Shown: in pieces, positions 5,153 to 5,211 of the stretch | Layout: each line of letters starts with the position of its first letter | Numbering within the stretch: position 1 is the first letter of the stretch | Source of the DNA: Thermoplasmata archaeon | GTDB lineage: Archaea > Thermoplasmatota > Thermoplasmata > UBA184 | NCBI GenBank assembly: GCA_030064695.1 | Contig: JASHYV010000082.1 | Span: forward strand, 1-5,211 | DNA: 5,211 bases | Direction: 5' to 3' | Position numbers and translations under genes: made by a program | Notes under the pieces: model-generated | Databases searched by the model: none | Seen by the model: only the letters and a program-made list of their open reading frames with translations | Told to the model about the DNA's origin: nothing

Positions 5153-5211
5153 ATGTCGGACAGCACGACCCTCACCGACGGAAACCCATCGCCGCCGAAC
5201 GCCGGTGTCGA
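5153..5211 (+). CDS. Start of a gene running off the window
   Basis: An ATG 30 bases after the DtxR-like stop opens a frame that stays open to the window end (MSDSTTLTDGNPSPPNAGV and continuing). The Ser/Thr/Pro-rich start looks like a disordered N-terminus, and the third-position GC bias fits coding DNA. It may be co-transcribed with the regulator and could be a metal-related target, but 19 residues do not allow a family call. No clear TATA box or Shine-Dalgarno sequence precedes it. Confidence 0.45.
   Translation, partial: MSDSTTLTDGNPSPPNAGV

Noticed and set aside
1..5211. CRISPR arrays, insertion sequences or attachment sites
   Set aside because: No regularly spaced repeats, transposase or integrase motifs, or terminal inverted repeats were seen.

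Overview
The window is very GC-rich and looks archaeal. The evidence is a tRNA gene whose interruption fits an archaeal bulge-helix-bulge (BHB) intron, TATA-like boxes about 25-32 bases before several start codons (mostly leaderless or nearly leaderless transcripts), a membrane protein with a zinc-ribbon tail, and an archaeal-style winged-helix regulator. A high-GC member of Thermoplasmatota or a related euryarchaeal group is my best guess. That is an inference from protein style; no marker gene is present.

Layout. Bases 1-582 (+) hold the 3' end of a secreted or surface protein with one Val/Ile-rich membrane helix and a C-terminal zinc ribbon. It converges on, and overlaps by 38 bases, a 678-residue minus-strand gene (545-2581) that joins a DAO-type FAD oxidoreductase, an unassigned middle region and a C-terminal GNAT acetyltransferase. 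A 133-base divergent promoter region separates it from a plus-strand CPA2-type cation/proton antiporter (2715-3986). A small winged-helix regulator follows (4048-4446), then tRNA-Asn(GTT) (4473-4576), which carries a 32-base intron in its T-loop. Next come a promoter with two dyads and a DtxR/MntR-family regulator with altered metal ligands (4685-5122). The start of another gene (5153 onward) runs off the window.

The genes do not form one obvious pathway. The antiporter (ion and pH homeostasis) has its own promoter, and so does the winged-helix gene after it. The DtxR-like gene probably controls itself through the dyad over its TATA box, and possibly the truncated gene behind it.

The most notable item is the tRNA-Asn gene. 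Read straight through it looks like a broken tRNA, because the 3' half of the T-arm is missing. Removing 4531-4562 restores a perfect T-stem and acceptor stem, and the cut sites predicted from a BHB fold fall exactly on those boundaries. The DAO-GNAT fusion is the second item worth attention.
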